64,000 nt of DNA from Arthrobacter methylotrophus (GCF_039539965.1 NZ_BAABED010000001.1:682001-746000), one strand, 5' to 3'. Positions 37,197 to 47,565 are shown, counted from the first letter of the stretch. Numbers and translations are program-made. The notes: generated from the sequence alone by a model not told the origin.

Positions 37197-38365
37197 ACCA
37201 GGCCAGCGACGTGAACAACTCCGGCACTCTCCAGACCGGCGGTACCGGGCCACTCGTGCTGGGGATCGAGTCCTCCTGCGACGAAACCGGGGTCGGGATT
37301 GTCCGAGGCACCACCTTGCTGAGCAACACAGTGTCGTCCTCGATGGATGAGCATGTCCGTTTCGGTGGCGTCATTCCGGAGATCGCTTCCCGAGCGCACC
37401 TGGACGCTTTTGTTCCAACGTTGCAGCAGGCCTTGCACGAGGCACGGGTGACGCTGGAGGACATCGACGCGATTGCCGTGACCTCCGGGCCAGGGCTGGC
37501 CGGCGCGCTCATGGTGGGAGTCTGCGCGGCCAAGGCCCTCTCTGTTGCCACGGACAAGCCCCTCTATGCGATCAACCACTTGGTGGCGCACGTCGGCGTC
37601 GGCCTGCTTGACGGACGCGCAGAAGGCACTAGCGGTCCCGGCACTGCTGATCTCAACGCGAGCGGTCTCGGTGCGGGCGGCCGGCTGCCGGAAGATCTCG
37701 GTGCGTTGCTGGTCTCAGGCGGACACACGGAAATCCTCCGCATCCGCAGCATCACCGACGACGTCGAGATGCTCGGCTCCACGATTGACGACGCCGCGGG
37801 GGAAGCCTATGACAAAGTGGCGAGGCTCCTGGGCTTGGGCTACCCTGGCGGACCGGCCATCGACAAACTTGCCAAGCAAGGCAATGTCAAGGCGATTCGC
37901 TTCCCTCGCGGCTTGACGCAACCCAAGTACATGGGAAGCGTCGAACAGCCGGGGCCCCATCGCTACGATTGGTCGTTCAGCGGCCTCAAGACCGCCGTCG
38001 CGCGCTGCGTGGAGCAGTTTGAAGCGCGCGGTGAGGACGTCCCCGTGGCTGACATCGCTGCAGCATTCCAGGAGGCGGTGGTGGACGTCATTACGTCCAA
38101 GGCGGTGTTGGCTTGCAAGGAAAACGGCATCACGGATCTTCTCTTGGGTGGCGGAGTGGCCGCCAACTCCCGCCTTCGTGAGCTGACAGGACAGCGCTGC
38201 AGCTCGGCGGGAATCACCCTGCACGTGCCGCCCTTGGCCCTGTGCACCGACAATGGCGCCATGGTCGCGGCCCTGGGATCACAGCTCATCATGGCGGGAG
38301 TCGAACCCAGCGGCATCTCTTTCGCCCCGGACTCTTCCCTGCCGGTGACCACAGTTTCGGTTTAG
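37193..38365 (+). CDS. tsaD: tRNA N6-threonylcarbamoyladenosine transferase TsaD
   Basis: Transfers the threonylcarbamoyl group to A37. 390 residues with [16 protein letters not shown], the iron-binding His pair region ([14 protein letters not shown] and [11 protein letters not shown]), [24 protein letters not shown], and [10 protein letters not shown] with the C-terminal CTDNGAMVA. Start GTG overlaps the rimI stop. Odd: a Gly/Ala/Ser-rich insertion of about 20-25 residues (around 140-165) between the second His segment and the SGGHT loop, plus a ~20-residue N-terminal leader before the conserved core. It ends the alr-tsa operon and converges on the YbdK-type gene. Confidence 0.95.
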   Translation: MNQASDVNNSGTLQTGGTGPLVLGIESSCDETGVGIVRGTTLLSNTVSSSMDEHVRFGGVIPEIASRAHLDAFVPTLQQALHEARVTLEDIDAIAVTSGPGLAGALMVGVCAAKALSVATDKPLYAINHLVAHVGVGLLDGRAEGTSGPGTADLNASGLGAGGRLPEDLGALLVSGGHTEILRIRSITDDVEMLGSTIDDAAGEAYDKVARLLGLGYPGGPAIDKLAKQGNVKAIRFPRGLTQPKYMGSVEQPGPHRYDWSFSGLKTAVARCVEQFEARGEDVPVADIAAAFQEAVVDVITSKAVLACKENGITDLLLGGGVAANSRLRELTGQRCSSAGITLHVPPLALCTDNGAMVAALGSQLIMAGVEPSGISFAPDSSLPVTTVSV

Positions 38366-38384
38366 CCGGGAACCCGACCGGAGG

Positions 38385-39536
38385 CTATGGGTTCGGAAGG
38401 GCCCGCATTTGCTGCACCAGATCAAGCACCACGGCCTGAAGATCGCCGTCGTGCTGGGCAGCGACGCGGCGCTGGCGTTGGTAGCCGGCTCCCCGCGCAA
38501 TGATCTTTTCGACGTCGGCCAGTTCGGCCGAACACCCAAGCTTTTTCGCGACAGGAGCCAGCCGCACCAGCGTCTCCTTCAGGTGGTCCGTGACTAGCTG
38601 CTCGTTGCCTTCGGCATCGAGAATGATGATCGCTTCCATGCCATAGCGGGCGGCGCGCCATTTATTTTCCTGGACATGCCATGGCGGCATCGTGGGAATG
38701 CTGCCGCCGTTGTCCAGGATGGTGGAGAACTCGTCCACGAGGCATTGGGTCAGGGCCGCGATGGCACCGACTTCTTCGAGGCTGGCCAAACCGTCGCAAA
38801 TGCGCATCTCGATGGTGCCCAGATTCGGCACGGGACGGATATCCCAGCGAATTTCGGACAGCGTGTCGATCACCCCGGTGGTGAACATGTCCTGGACGTA
38901 GGACTCGTATTCAGCCCAGCTGCGAAATTGGAAGGGCAAACCGGCCGTAGGCAGCTGCTGGAACATGAGGGCGCGCTGTGATGCATAGCCTGTGTCTTCG
39001 CCGCCCCAGAAGGGGCTCGAAGCGGACAACGCCTGGAAGTGGGGGAAGTAGTTGACCAGCCCATCGAGGATGGGGAGTGCCTTGTCCCTCCGGTCCAGGC
39101 CGACATGGACGTGGACGCCGTAGATGACCATTTGGCGCCCCCACCATTGAGTGCGGTCGATCAATTTGGCATAACGCTCTTTGTCGGTCACCTGCTGAAG
39201 CTGCGGCGGGCTGAAAGGGTGGCTTCCGGCACAAAACAGCTCTACGCCCATGGGGTCGGTAACTTCCCTGACCGCCTGCAGAGATCGGGCCAGGTCTTCC
39301 TTGGCCTCCTTGACGGTTTCGCACACGCCGGTGACCAGTTCCACGGTATTCAAGAGCAGTTCGCGTTTGATGTGCGGATGTTCGTCGTCTTCGTTCAGGT
39401 CCGGATGCCGGGACGCCACGCCGCGCAGGACTTCATTCGCGACCGAGACCAACTCGCCGGTTCGTGCGTTGACGAGCGCGAGCTCCCATTCCACCCCCAG
39501 TGTCGACTGCCTGGATGGAGCGAAATCAATCTGCAC
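38385..39536 (-). CDS. YbdK-type carboxylate-amine/glutamate-cysteine ligase
   Basis: GCS2-family ATP-grasp-like ligase (383 residues) annotated in relatives as putative glutamate-cysteine ligase 2. It opens with STLGVEWELALVN (metal-binding Glu residues), then HPHIKRELLLNTVELVTGVC (conserved ELL..T.E), GSHPFSPP, YGVHVHVGL, and TIEMRICDGLASLEEVG. These match the GCS2 active-site strands. True substrates of actinobacterial members are unsettled: gamma-glutamylcysteine (for example for ergothioneine) or another gamma-glutamyl amide. It is divergent from the Zur-type operon but no shared operator is proven. Confidence 0.82.
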   Translation of the reverse strand: MQIDFAPSRQSTLGVEWELALVNARTGELVSVANEVLRGVASRHPDLNEDDEHPHIKRELLLNTVELVTGVCETVKEAKEDLARSLQAVREVTDPMGVELFCAGSHPFSPPQLQQVTDKERYAKLIDRTQWWGRQMVIYGVHVHVGLDRRDKALPILDGLVNYFPHFQALSASSPFWGGEDTGYASQRALMFQQLPTAGLPFQFRSWAEYESYVQDMFTTGVIDTLSEIRWDIRPVPNLGTIEMRICDGLASLEEVGAIAALTQCLVDEFSTILDNGGSIPTMPPWHVQENKWRAARYGMEAIIILDAEGNEQLVTDHLKETLVRLAPVAKKLGCSAELADVEKIIARGAGYQRQRRVAAQHDGDLQAVVLDLVQQMRALPNP

Positions 39537-39668
39537 GTAGGTCCCCTCGGTGATATGCCATGAGCGCTCTGTGTAACGCCCGCTGTGGGGCCGTCAGCGG
39601 TTGGGTCAAGTCTAATGCAGGGGGGATACCGTACGGCCTGACCGGAAAGAGGACGAAATCGCCGGCTT

Positions 39669-39698
39669 TTGCGAATGAGAGTGATTTGCATCTAGACT
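39669..39698 (+). promoter_or_regulatory. Predicted Zur operator over a leaderless promoter
   Basis: Imperfect palindrome centred on 39680: TGCgAATgA-gag-TgATTtGCA (39670-39690), similar to the AT-rich actinobacterial Zur boxes. It lies over the -35 (TTGCGA, 39669-39674) and the spacer of a promoter whose -10 is TAGACT (39693-39698; 18-bp spacing). The ATG follows 6 nt later. The two genes behind it, a COG0523 protein and zinc-free L36, are classic Zur targets. Zur itself is not in the window. Confidence 0.65.
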
Positions 39699-39704
39699 GT
39701 CGGC

Positions 39705-40850
39705 ATGCATTTTTCCGTTGTTAGTTCCCTCGACAGTCAGTGCCGCGAAGCAGCCGCGGTGAAACTTGGCCGGACGCACCGTGATTCGGCGGTGGTCCTG
39801 CACGATCTCCTGCATGGCGGCATCGTTCTGCGGCGGGTCTTCCGCAATGGCGAGATCGTGGAGCAGGTACAAACCCTCTTGGAGCATGGCTGCCTTAGCT
39901 GCACCATCCGCCTGGACGTGGTCCCGACGGCGGAGCGTTTGGCAGCGTCCGGCCATGACCACGCCGTGCTGGGCCTTCCGCCGGGTGTTTCCGTGGAGAT
40001 GGCGGTGACCGAACTCAAGCGCAGCCTTGAAGGGGACGCGATCATTGACAACGCAGTGGTGGCGATCGATCCTTCAGGATTGGAAGACCATATCTGGGAC
40101 AAACACACGCTGTACGAATCCGGCTTCACGGCCATGCCGGAGGACGACCGCACCAGTGGGGAGTTTCTCATCGGCGAATTGGGCCTGGTGGACACCGTCA
40201 TGGTGCATGCGGGTCTCGGCGCGGAGCTCACCCAATCGCGTCCCGAGTCGAGCAAAGCCTGGGCCCAAGGGTTGGACCTTCTCGGGCAACTTGCGCCACA
40301 CGCTGCGGTTCCCGCCCACGACGACGACTTCCGGCCAGGCTGCTACGACGGCGCGGAAGCCCTTGCCCGGGTCCGCCGCGGTTCCGTGAGGGTCCCCCTC
40401 GAGGAGGAAACAGGCAGCTTCCGGACGGTGCTGCACAAAGTCGAGCGCCCCCTTCACCCCCGGCGCTTCCAGGAGGCACTTCCCAAGCTGGCGGAGGGCT
40501 GCCACTGGATGCGGGGCCGCCTCTGGATTGCGTCGGCAGCCAAAGTGCGGATCGCTGTGCAGGGAATCGGGCCGCGCGTCTGGCTCGAAAGCACGGGGGA
40601 GTGGCTCGCGGACTCCGGTGCTCGCCGCGGCGACGCCGAGACCGCCCTCGACTGGCACCCCAGCTTCGGCGATCGCGGCACGGTGTTGGCCGTAACGGGG
40701 CGGGGAGACGACGTCGACGCTTCCGAAATCCGGGCGCTGCTGGACGGATGTGCCTTGAGCGAAGCGGAGATGCAGCTCGACTTCGCTGGACTTGACGACC
40801 CGTTTGGACTCGAATCGACAATCACAAACCCCAAAAGGAGAAACCCATGA
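39705..40850 (+). CDS. COG0523/CobW-like zinc-homeostasis protein without a P-loop
   Basis: 381-residue member of the CobW/COG0523 metallochaperone group. The CxxC-type zinc motif is present in [18 protein letters not shown] and the C-terminal CobW_C domain is recognisable ([54 protein letters not shown]). However, the N-terminus ([18 protein letters not shown]) lacks the GxxGxGKT Walker A loop expected there, so GTP hydrolysis is doubtful. ATG at 39705 is predicted leaderless. It overlaps the L36 gene by 4 bp. Likely role: zinc allocation under zinc starvation, inferred from operon and operator. Confidence 0.8.
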   Translation: MHFSVVSSLDSQCREAAAVKLGRTHRDSAVVLHDLLHGGIVLRRVFRNGEIVEQVQTLLEHGCLSCTIRLDVVPTAERLAASGHDHAVLGLPPGVSVEMAVTELKRSLEGDAIIDNAVVAIDPSGLEDHIWDKHTLYESGFTAMPEDDRTSGEFLIGELGLVDTVMVHAGLGAELTQSRPESSKAWAQGLDLLGQLAPHAAVPAHDDDFRPGCYDGAEALARVRRGSVRVPLEEETGSFRTVLHKVERPLHPRRFQEALPKLAEGCHWMRGRLWIASAAKVRIAVQGIGPRVWLESTGEWLADSGARRGDAETALDWHPSFGDRGTVLAVTGRGDDVDASEIRALLDGCALSEAEMQLDFAGLDDPFGLESTITNPKRRNP

Positions 40851-40969
40851 AAGTCAGGAATTCGCTACATGCCCTCAAGAAGATCCCGGGCGCGCAGGTG
40901 GTCCGTCGCCGCGGACGCACGTTTGTCATCAACAAACTGAATCCGCGCTTCAAGGCGCGCCAAGGATAG
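40847..40969 (+). CDS. rpmJ2: 50S ribosomal protein L36, zinc-free type B
   Basis: 40-residue YkgO-type L36: [19 protein letters not shown] then [21 protein letters not shown]. All cysteines of the zinc-ribbon form are replaced, so this paralogue can substitute for zinc-binding L36 when zinc is scarce, sparing the metal. ATG overlaps the stop of the COG0523 gene (ATGA) and follows AAAAGGAGAAACCC, a strong ribosome binding site at 40834-40838. The pairing with COG0523 supports Zur control. Confidence 0.93.
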   Translation: MKVRNSLHALKKIPGAQVVRRRGRTFVINKLNPRFKARQG

Positions 40970-41020
40970 CTTCCCGTCTAGGCTGGGCAGAGAACCCCGC
41001 GACGCGAAGGAAGCTCCGTT

Positions 41021-41851
41021 ATGCCGATCCTCAACAAAGACATGACGCTCTGTATTTCTCTCTCTGCCCGGCCCAGCAACAACGGAACGCGTTTCCACAA
41101 CTTCCTTTACGAGGCGCTCGGCCTGAACTGGATCTACAAGGCTTTCGCGCCCACTGACTTGGCGAACGCGATCGCCGGCGTGCGCGGCCTTGGCATCCGA
41201 GGCTGCGCCGTCTCCATGCCGTACAAGGAAGAAGTCATCCCCCTCGTGGACCGCATGGACGCTTCGGCGGCCGCCATCGACTCGGTCAATACGATCGTCA
41301 ACGATGCCGGCGTACTGACGGCCTACAACACCGACTACACGGCCATCGCCCAGCTGATCGAGCGCAACGCCATCGATCCGGCGTCGTCCGTGCTGCTCCG
41401 CGGCTCAGGCGGCATGGCCAAGGCCACCGCGGCTGCGTTCCGTGACGCCGGATTCTCGCGCGTCACGGTCGTTGCCCGGAACGAAAAGCTCGGGCAATCC
41501 CTCGCGGGGCTCTACGGCTTCGCTTGGCAACCGGATTCTGAAGCCGTGCTACGAGATTCCACGGCGGACGTGATCGTCAACGTCACCCCGATCGGCATGG
41601 CCGGCGGACCCGAGTCCGGCTCGCTGTCCTTCCCCGAGGAGGCGGTAGCAGCCGCGCGCGTGGTGTTCGACGTCGTCGCCCTTCCGGCAGAGACGCCGCT
41701 CATCAAGGCCGGGCGTGCCGCAGGCAAAGCCGTGATCAGCGGCGCCGAGGTAGCCACCATCCAGGCCCTCGAACAATTCGTCCTCTACACGGGAATAACT
41801 CCGACGCCGGAACAAGTGGCGGCTGCCGAGGAGTTCACGCGCGCCCAGTAG
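41021..41851 (+). CDS. Shikimate dehydrogenase-like protein
   Basis: 276-residue protein of the AroE/YdiB superfamily. The Rossmann half is clear (LLRGSGGMAKATAAAFRDAG, VTVVARN, VIVNVTPIGMAGG), but the substrate half departs from AroE: SLSARPSNNGTRFHN replaces the usual shikimate-binding SLSPxxHN, and SMPYKEEVIPL replaces NVTxPxK while keeping the catalytic Lys. DSVNTIVN and AYNTDYTA keep the other substrate contacts. It is therefore more like the SDH-like/quinate group than biosynthetic AroE. AAGGAAG precedes the ATG. Substrate unknown. Confidence 0.8.
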   Translation: MPILNKDMTLCISLSARPSNNGTRFHNFLYEALGLNWIYKAFAPTDLANAIAGVRGLGIRGCAVSMPYKEEVIPLVDRMDASAAAIDSVNTIVNDAGVLTAYNTDYTAIAQLIERNAIDPASSVLLRGSGGMAKATAAAFRDAGFSRVTVVARNEKLGQSLAGLYGFAWQPDSEAVLRDSTADVIVNVTPIGMAGGPESGSLSFPEEAVAAARVVFDVVALPAETPLIKAGRAAGKAVISGAEVATIQALEQFVLYTGITPTPEQVAAAEEFTRAQ

Positions 41852-41858
41852 GGCCACC

Positions 41859-43097
41859 TCAGGCAGCAGCCACCGGCTCCACCACAACAGCCACCCGTTC
41901 TTCACCGATCCTGGTCAACACCAGAGTTGCTGTCTTGTCGCCGTGGGCTTTCGCCGAGCCTTTTCCTACCGGAAGCAATTGCTTCCGTAGTTCCTCGGGA
42001 GTGACGGAGATGCCTCGCTTCTTGATGTCCAGGACGCCGATTCCGTTGGCCTTCACCCATGCCTTAAGCCCTTTGACGTTGAGCGGCATGACCTCCAGGA
42101 CTTTGTAGGCGCGGGCGAACGGGGTCTCCACCAGCCCCGGGGCGCAGATGTAGGCAATGTGCTTGTCCACCAAATGGCCGCCGAGCCGGAGGGCGACATC
42201 AGCGACCAGTCCCGCGCGAATAACGGCGCCGTCGGGCTCGTAGAGGTATCCCTCCACCGGCCCGACGTCGGGCACCGGGCCGGCGTCGAAACCCTCGCCG
42301 CTGGTGATCTCGGCTGCGCCCCGGGGGCCGAGGAGCAGCGCGGCGCGGCGGATACCCGGGCGGGCCACGTCGTTGAACCACAGCGTCACCTCGGTGACGT
42401 CCCCGCCGACTGAAACCCACTGTGCCTCGCAGCCGGCAGGCACCGATTCGTGCGGCATCCCGGGGCCCATCTTGACACCGACCGACTTGCCGGAAGCAGC
42501 CAGCGATTCCACGAAGGACAACGGCGGCGAGAATGCCTCCGGGTCCCAGATCCGTTTGGTGCCCGACGTCGACGTCGTACGGCGCGCCGGATCGAGCCAG
42601 ACGCCGTCGAAGCCGTCGAGTGGCACGGACGTGGCGTCAGAGTGCACCACGGAGGCGTGGGGGAACGGCATGAGGTTGATGGTGGCGCAGGCCGCGGTGG
42701 TCTCGTCCAGCTCCACGGCAGTGACGTTGATATCCATGGAGGCCAGCGCCATGGAATCGGCCCCCAACCCGCAGCCAAGGTCGGCCACATGCTGCGTGCC
42801 TGCCTTGGCGAAGCGCTCGGCGTGCCGTGCTGCCACATTGAGCCGGGTGGCTTGTTCCAGTCCGGCCTGGGTGAAGAGCATCTGCCGGGCGAATTCACCG
42901 AACTTGGATTCGGCCCGGGTTCGGAGCCTGGATTGGGTGAGGACGGCAGCCACCAGAGCGGGGGAGTGGCCGTCTTTGCGCAAGCGTGCATTGAGGGCGA
43001 ACGCTTCGCCTTCCCGGTACGGTCCCAAGGAAGCCAGCAATTCCCAACCCTCCGTCGTCAGCAGCGGCGCAATGTGGTCCTGGGGTGTGTCAGCCAT
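41859..43097 (-). CDS. Class I SAM methyltransferase with THUMP-like C-terminal domain
   Basis: 412 residues. A central Rossmann methyltransferase domain (about 95-215) shows VADLGCGLGADSMALASM (SAM loop), VTAVELDETTAACA and the FDGVWLDPARRT motif, resembling RNA-base methyltransferases. The ~75-residue C-terminal part (LKAWVKANGIGVLDIKKRG) is the THUMP-like domain seen in actinobacterial homologues. An RNA target is likely but unknown. Converges on the AroE-like gene and is divergent from the small membrane protein gene at 43175. Confidence 0.82.
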   Translation of the reverse strand: MADTPQDHIAPLLTTEGWELLASLGPYREGEAFALNARLRKDGHSPALVAAVLTQSRLRTRAESKFGEFARQMLFTQAGLEQATRLNVAARHAERFAKAGTQHVADLGCGLGADSMALASMDINVTAVELDETTAACATINLMPFPHASVVHSDATSVPLDGFDGVWLDPARRTTSTSGTKRIWDPEAFSPPLSFVESLAASGKSVGVKMGPGMPHESVPAGCEAQWVSVGGDVTEVTLWFNDVARPGIRRAALLLGPRGAAEITSGEGFDAGPVPDVGPVEGYLYEPDGAVIRAGLVADVALRLGGHLVDKHIAYICAPGLVETPFARAYKVLEVMPLNVKGLKAWVKANGIGVLDIKKRGISVTPEELRKQLLPVGKGSAKAHGDKTATLVLTRIGEERVAVVVEPVAAA

Positions 43098-43174
43098 GGG
43101 AACTAGCCTACTGGCCGCCCGTCACACAGCCCGGAGCGGGATTCAGCATCACTTGGGCCGATAGTGTTGATGGC

Positions 43175-43609
43175 ATGCAAGACAACCCAGTACGCCAGCC
43201 TGACGACGCCAATGGTTATCCACCTGTTCCCGCTAATGGTTCACCCTCTATTCCCAATAGACGTCCCTTCGCCGGGAATCTGTCCAAGTATGCCCGTCCG
43301 GCGCTCATCGTGGGTGCTTCGATTGCCGTTGTCTGCATCGCGCTCTTGATCATTATTTTCTTCCTCGACTCCTTCAATGCGGCCACCTACTCCATGACCG
43401 GAAAGAGCGTCCAGGACGCCACGGACGAAGCCCGCGAGATCCGGGACACCTACGCCGGCGCCCGCATAGGAGCGATCGTGGGTCTGGTGGTGTTCGGCGT
43501 CATCGCGCTCGCCAGCGGCGTAGTGCTCTACCTGAACCGCGGAACAGCGCCGGAGGAAGAGTACGACGACGGCGAGGACGTGGACTTCGACGACCTCGCC
43601 GGACAATGA
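43175..43609 (+). CDS. Small two-TM membrane protein, function unknown
   Basis: 144 residues, not assigned to a known family. A Pro/Asn-rich cytoplasmic head (1-45) precedes TM1 (about 47-70, LIVGASIAVVCIALLIIIFFL), a polar loop with EAREIRDTYAGAR, TM2 (about 97-120) and a very acidic tail (EEEYDDGEDVDFDDL). TAGTGT (43162-43167) lies 7 nt before the ATG at 43175, suggesting a leaderless message. An earlier in-frame start at 43085 would overlap the opposite gene. It lies just upstream of the groES promoter with no evident link. Confidence 0.7.
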   Translation: MQDNPVRQPDDANGYPPVPANGSPSIPNRRPFAGNLSKYARPALIVGASIAVVCIALLIIIFFLDSFNAATYSMTGKSVQDATDEAREIRDTYAGARIGAIVGLVVFGVIALASGVVLYLNRGTAPEEEYDDGEDVDFDDLAGQ

Positions 43610-43694
43610 GCGCATTTCGCCGGACACTGGGAGCCTGTTGGGCCGGAAGCAGGCCTTTCTCCCGTTCACCCGTGACGGAATTCTGGCACTCGCC

Positions 43695-43755
43695 TTGACC
43701 GAGTGCTAATGCTTACATAGAGTCTTGATTAGCACTCTCCCTAGGCGGGTGCTAA
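43695..43755 (+). promoter_or_regulatory. groES promoter with CIRCE operator and extra HrcA half-site
   Basis: Promoter TTGACC (43695-43700), 17-bp spacer, TAGAGT (43718-43723). The CIRCE element TTAGCACTC-N9-GGGTGCTAA lies at 43729-43755, one mismatch from consensus and over the expected start of transcription, so HrcA repression is predicted. An additional GAGTGCTAA at 43701-43709 fills the promoter spacer. Confidence 0.9.
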
Positions 43756-43857
43756 TCATGCCGCCAGGCACTTACCGGCACCGCGACGACGGTAAGCACG
43801 CCACGGCACCCCTGGTTTGATAGTCCATGTACTACCTCACGTAAAGGAGAGATCCGA

Positions 43858-44154
43858 GTGTCGGTCTCCATTAAGCCTCTCGAGGATCGCATTGTTGTCC
43901 GCCCGCTCGAAGCAGAGCAGACCACGGCTTCCGGCCTGGTTATCCCGGACACTGCACAGGAAAAGCCGCAGGAAGGCGAAGTTGTTGCAGTCGGCCCCGG
44001 CCGCTTCGATGACAACGGCAACCGCGTACCCGTCGATGTAACCGTTGGTGACGTCGTCATCTACTCCAAGTACGGCGGAACCGAAGTCAAGATCGGCGGC
44101 AACGAATACCTCGTTCTGTCCGCCCGCGACGTTCTGGCGATCGTCGTTAAGTAA
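43858..44154 (+). CDS. groES: Co-chaperonin GroES
   Basis: 98-residue heptameric lid for Gro[29 protein letters not shown] (in two parts: start and mobile loop), [11 protein letters not shown] and [21 protein letters not shown] are all standard. Start is GTG preceded by AAAGGAGAG at 43846-43854. Controlled by the CIRCE promoter; groEL follows after 84 bp with a terminator-like hairpin in between. Confidence 0.97.
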   Translation: MSVSIKPLEDRIVVRPLEAEQTTASGLVIPDTAQEKPQEGEVVAVGPGRFDDNGNRVPVDVTVGDVVIYSKYGGTEVKIGGNEYLVLSARDVLAIVVK

Positions 44155-44164
44155 TTCCCTGGAT

Positions 44165-44217
44165 CCCGCACCGCAGATCGAGTCGGACTTTCTGACTGAA
44201 TCGGCGGTGCGGGTTTT
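44165..44217 (+). terminator. Terminator-like hairpin between groES and groEL
   Basis: CCCGCACCGC (44165-44174) pairs perfectly with GCGGTGCGGG (44204-44213), followed by TTTTCC. It can stop part of transcription before groEL or protect a groES mRNA end. The loop is 29 nt, long for a classic terminator. Confidence 0.65.
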
Positions 44218-44226
44218 CCGTCTTGA

Positions 44227-45849
<1,623 letters not shown>

Positions 45850-45867
45850 TCCTGGCTGCTAAAAGCG

Positions 45868-45880
45868 AGGCCCGGTCCCC
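45868..45880 (+). terminator. Left arm of the groEL terminator, separated from its right arm
   Basis: AAAAGCG-AGGCCCGGTCCCC (arm at 45868-45880) has no matching arm next to it. The match, GGGGCCGGGCCTT at 48973-48985, lies 3.1 kb away beyond two insertion sequences. Together they would give the normal GC-rich hairpin behind groEL. Confidence 0.6.
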
Positions 45881-45898
45881 TTCGTGGGCGGGTTCTAG

Positions 45899-45941
45899 CG
45901 GTCGTTGCAACACCCAGAATTTTTGGGAGTTGCAACGACCG
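45899..45941. repeat. Palindrome at the left end of the IS30 element
   Basis: CGGTCGTTGCAAC (45899-45911) and GTTGCAACGACCG (45929-45941) are perfect 13-bp arms; the 17-nt loop adds CCCA/TGGG pairing. The right arm touches the transposase GTG start, so a hairpin in mRNA or a transposase-binding site at the promoter is possible. Confidence 0.8.
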
Positions 45942-47565
45942 TGTCGTCTTTAACGGAGAAAACAGGCGGGCGCAGGAAGTACACGCCGGGGCAGAAGGAT
46001 CAGTTCTTTTCGGTGCTGGACCGCCTTGGGAGTGTGAGCGCGACCGCCAAGGAGCTCGGATTCAACCTGATGACGTGCTACCAGTGGGTCCACAAATCCC
46101 GGCTCCCTGGGCAGGTCCCCCGGAATCGGGTGCCCGGGCAGAGGAAATACACGCCCGCGCAGAAGGAAGAGTTCTTCCTTGTGTTCGACCGCCTCAAGAG
46201 CACGACGCAGGCAGCACGGGAACTCGGACTGAGCCCCGACACGTGCGCCGGCTGGGTGCGCAACGCCGGGCTGAAAAGCCACGGCAAAACGGGGACGGGT
46301 CCTCACCCGGGCCGGGATGAGTACTTCCGGCTGCGCAAGACCGGCATGAGCCGGCGGAAAGCTGCCGCAGCAGTCGGGATCCATCTCCGGACCGCCCAAG
46401 AGTGGGACCACGGAATCCGCAAGTCCGGCGGCCGACGCATTTACCCGGATGGCCGAATCGTCGACTACAAACGTGGTGTGACCACCCTGACCCCTCCCGC
46501 CGGCACGACCGGAACGACCCAGGTCCTCCTACCGGTATCGGCACTGGAGAAGGCCATCGATCCGCGATACCTGACCGTGCAGGAGCGGGAGATGATCCGG
46601 GACCTGCACGCCGCGGGCACTTCGATCAGGGCCATCGCCCATGCGCTTGGCCGCTCGCCTTCAACGATCAGCCGCGAGCTGGGCCGAAATACCGATCCCC
46701 GGCTGGGATACCTGCCCCACGGGGCGCACCGGAAGGCCGCTGCCCGGCGGGCGCGGCCCAAGACGGCCAAGCTCGCTGTAGAGGGTCCGCTGCGGCGCTA
46801 TGTGAAGGACAAACTGCTCCTACGCTGGTCTCCGGAGCAGATCAGCCACACGCTGGTCGAAGAGTTCCCCGACAACCCGGAGATGCGCGTGAGCCCAGAG
46901 ACGATCTACCAAGCCCTCTATGTCCAGGCCAGAGGCGGACTCAAACGCGAGATACAGGTAGCGCTGCGCACCGGCCGGACCCGCCGCAAGCCGCACCGCA
47001 CCGGCGAGCAGCGCACCCCCCGGTTCGTGGACCCGATGATCATGATCTCCGAGCGCCCGCCCGAGATCGAGGACCGCGCCGTGCCAGGCCACTGGGAAGG
47101 GGACCTCATCACCGGCGCCTACAACCAGTCAGCGATCGCGACCCTGGTCGAACGCACCACCCGCTACGTCATGCTCGTCCACCTCCCGGGCGACCACACC
47201 GCCGAAACCGTCCGCGACGGCCTCATCGCCACCATGAACACCCTGCCGGCGCACCTGCGGGGCTCCCTGACCTGGGACCAAGGCGCCGAAATGGCCGGAC
47301 ACAAATCCTTCAGCCTCGCCACGGACATGAATGTCTACTTCTGCGACCCCGCCAGCCCCTGGCAACGGGGCACGAACGAAAACACCAACGGTCTGCTGCG
47401 CCAATACTTCCCCAAAGGCACCGACCTGTCCGTCTACGGCCCCGAAGACCTCGAACACGTCGCGCAGGAACTCAACGGACGCCCACGCAAAACGCTCGGC
47501 TGGAATACTCCAGCCGAGCGTTTGCGTGATTTACTACTAACCACCTAACCAACAGGTGTTGCAAC
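45904..47565 (+). mobile_element. IS30-family insertion sequence
   Basis: About 1.66 kb, bounded by inverted GTTGCAACACC (45904-45914) and GGTGTTGCAAC (47555-47565), enclosing one long transposase gene. The left end has a further inverted copy, making a 43-bp palindrome. Exact ends and target duplication are not clear: the bases outside the 11-bp repeats do not match as direct repeats. Outer boundary of the whole mobile block is about 45890-48966. Confidence 0.8.
45941..47548 (+). CDS. IS30-family transposase
   Basis: 535-residue DDE transposase. The N-terminal ~100 residues contain two similar segments, RRKYTPGQKDQFFSVLDRLG and QRKYTPAQKEEFFLVFDRL, each followed by a helix-turn-helix: a duplicated DNA-binding region not seen in short IS30 proteins. 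The IS30 HTH follows near 205-250 (GTSIRAIAHALGRSPSTISRE, two parts), then the catalytic core: GHWEGDLITG (first Asp), LTWDQGAEM (second Asp) and ENTNGLLRQYFPKGTD (Glu). All three acidic residues are present and the frame is intact. GTG at 45941 was chosen because upstream codons belong to the terminal repeat. Confidence 0.9.
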   Translation: MSSLTEKTGGRRKYTPGQKDQFFSVLDRLGSVSATAKELGFNLMTCYQWVHKSRLPGQVPRNRVPGQRKYTPAQKEEFFLVFDRLKSTTQAARELGLSPDTCAGWVRNAGLKSHGKTGTGPHPGRDEYFRLRKTGMSRRKAAAAVGIHLRTAQEWDHGIRKSGGRRIYPDGRIVDYKRGVTTLTPPAGTTGTTQVLLPVSALEKAIDPRYLTVQEREMIRDLHAAGTSIRAIAHALGRSPSTISRELGRNTDPRLGYLPHGAHRKAAARRARPKTAKLAVEGPLRRYVKDKLLLRWSPEQISHTLVEEFPDNPEMRVSPETIYQALYVQARGGLKREIQVALRTGRTRRKPHRTGEQRTPRFVDPMIMISERPPEIEDRAVPGHWEGDLITGAYNQSAIATLVERTTRYVMLVHLPGDHTAETVRDGLIATMNTLPAHLRGSLTWDQGAEMAGHKSFSLATDMNVYFCDPASPWQRGTNENTNGLLRQYFPKGTDLSVYGPEDLEHVAQELNGRPRKTLGWNTPAERLRDLLLTT

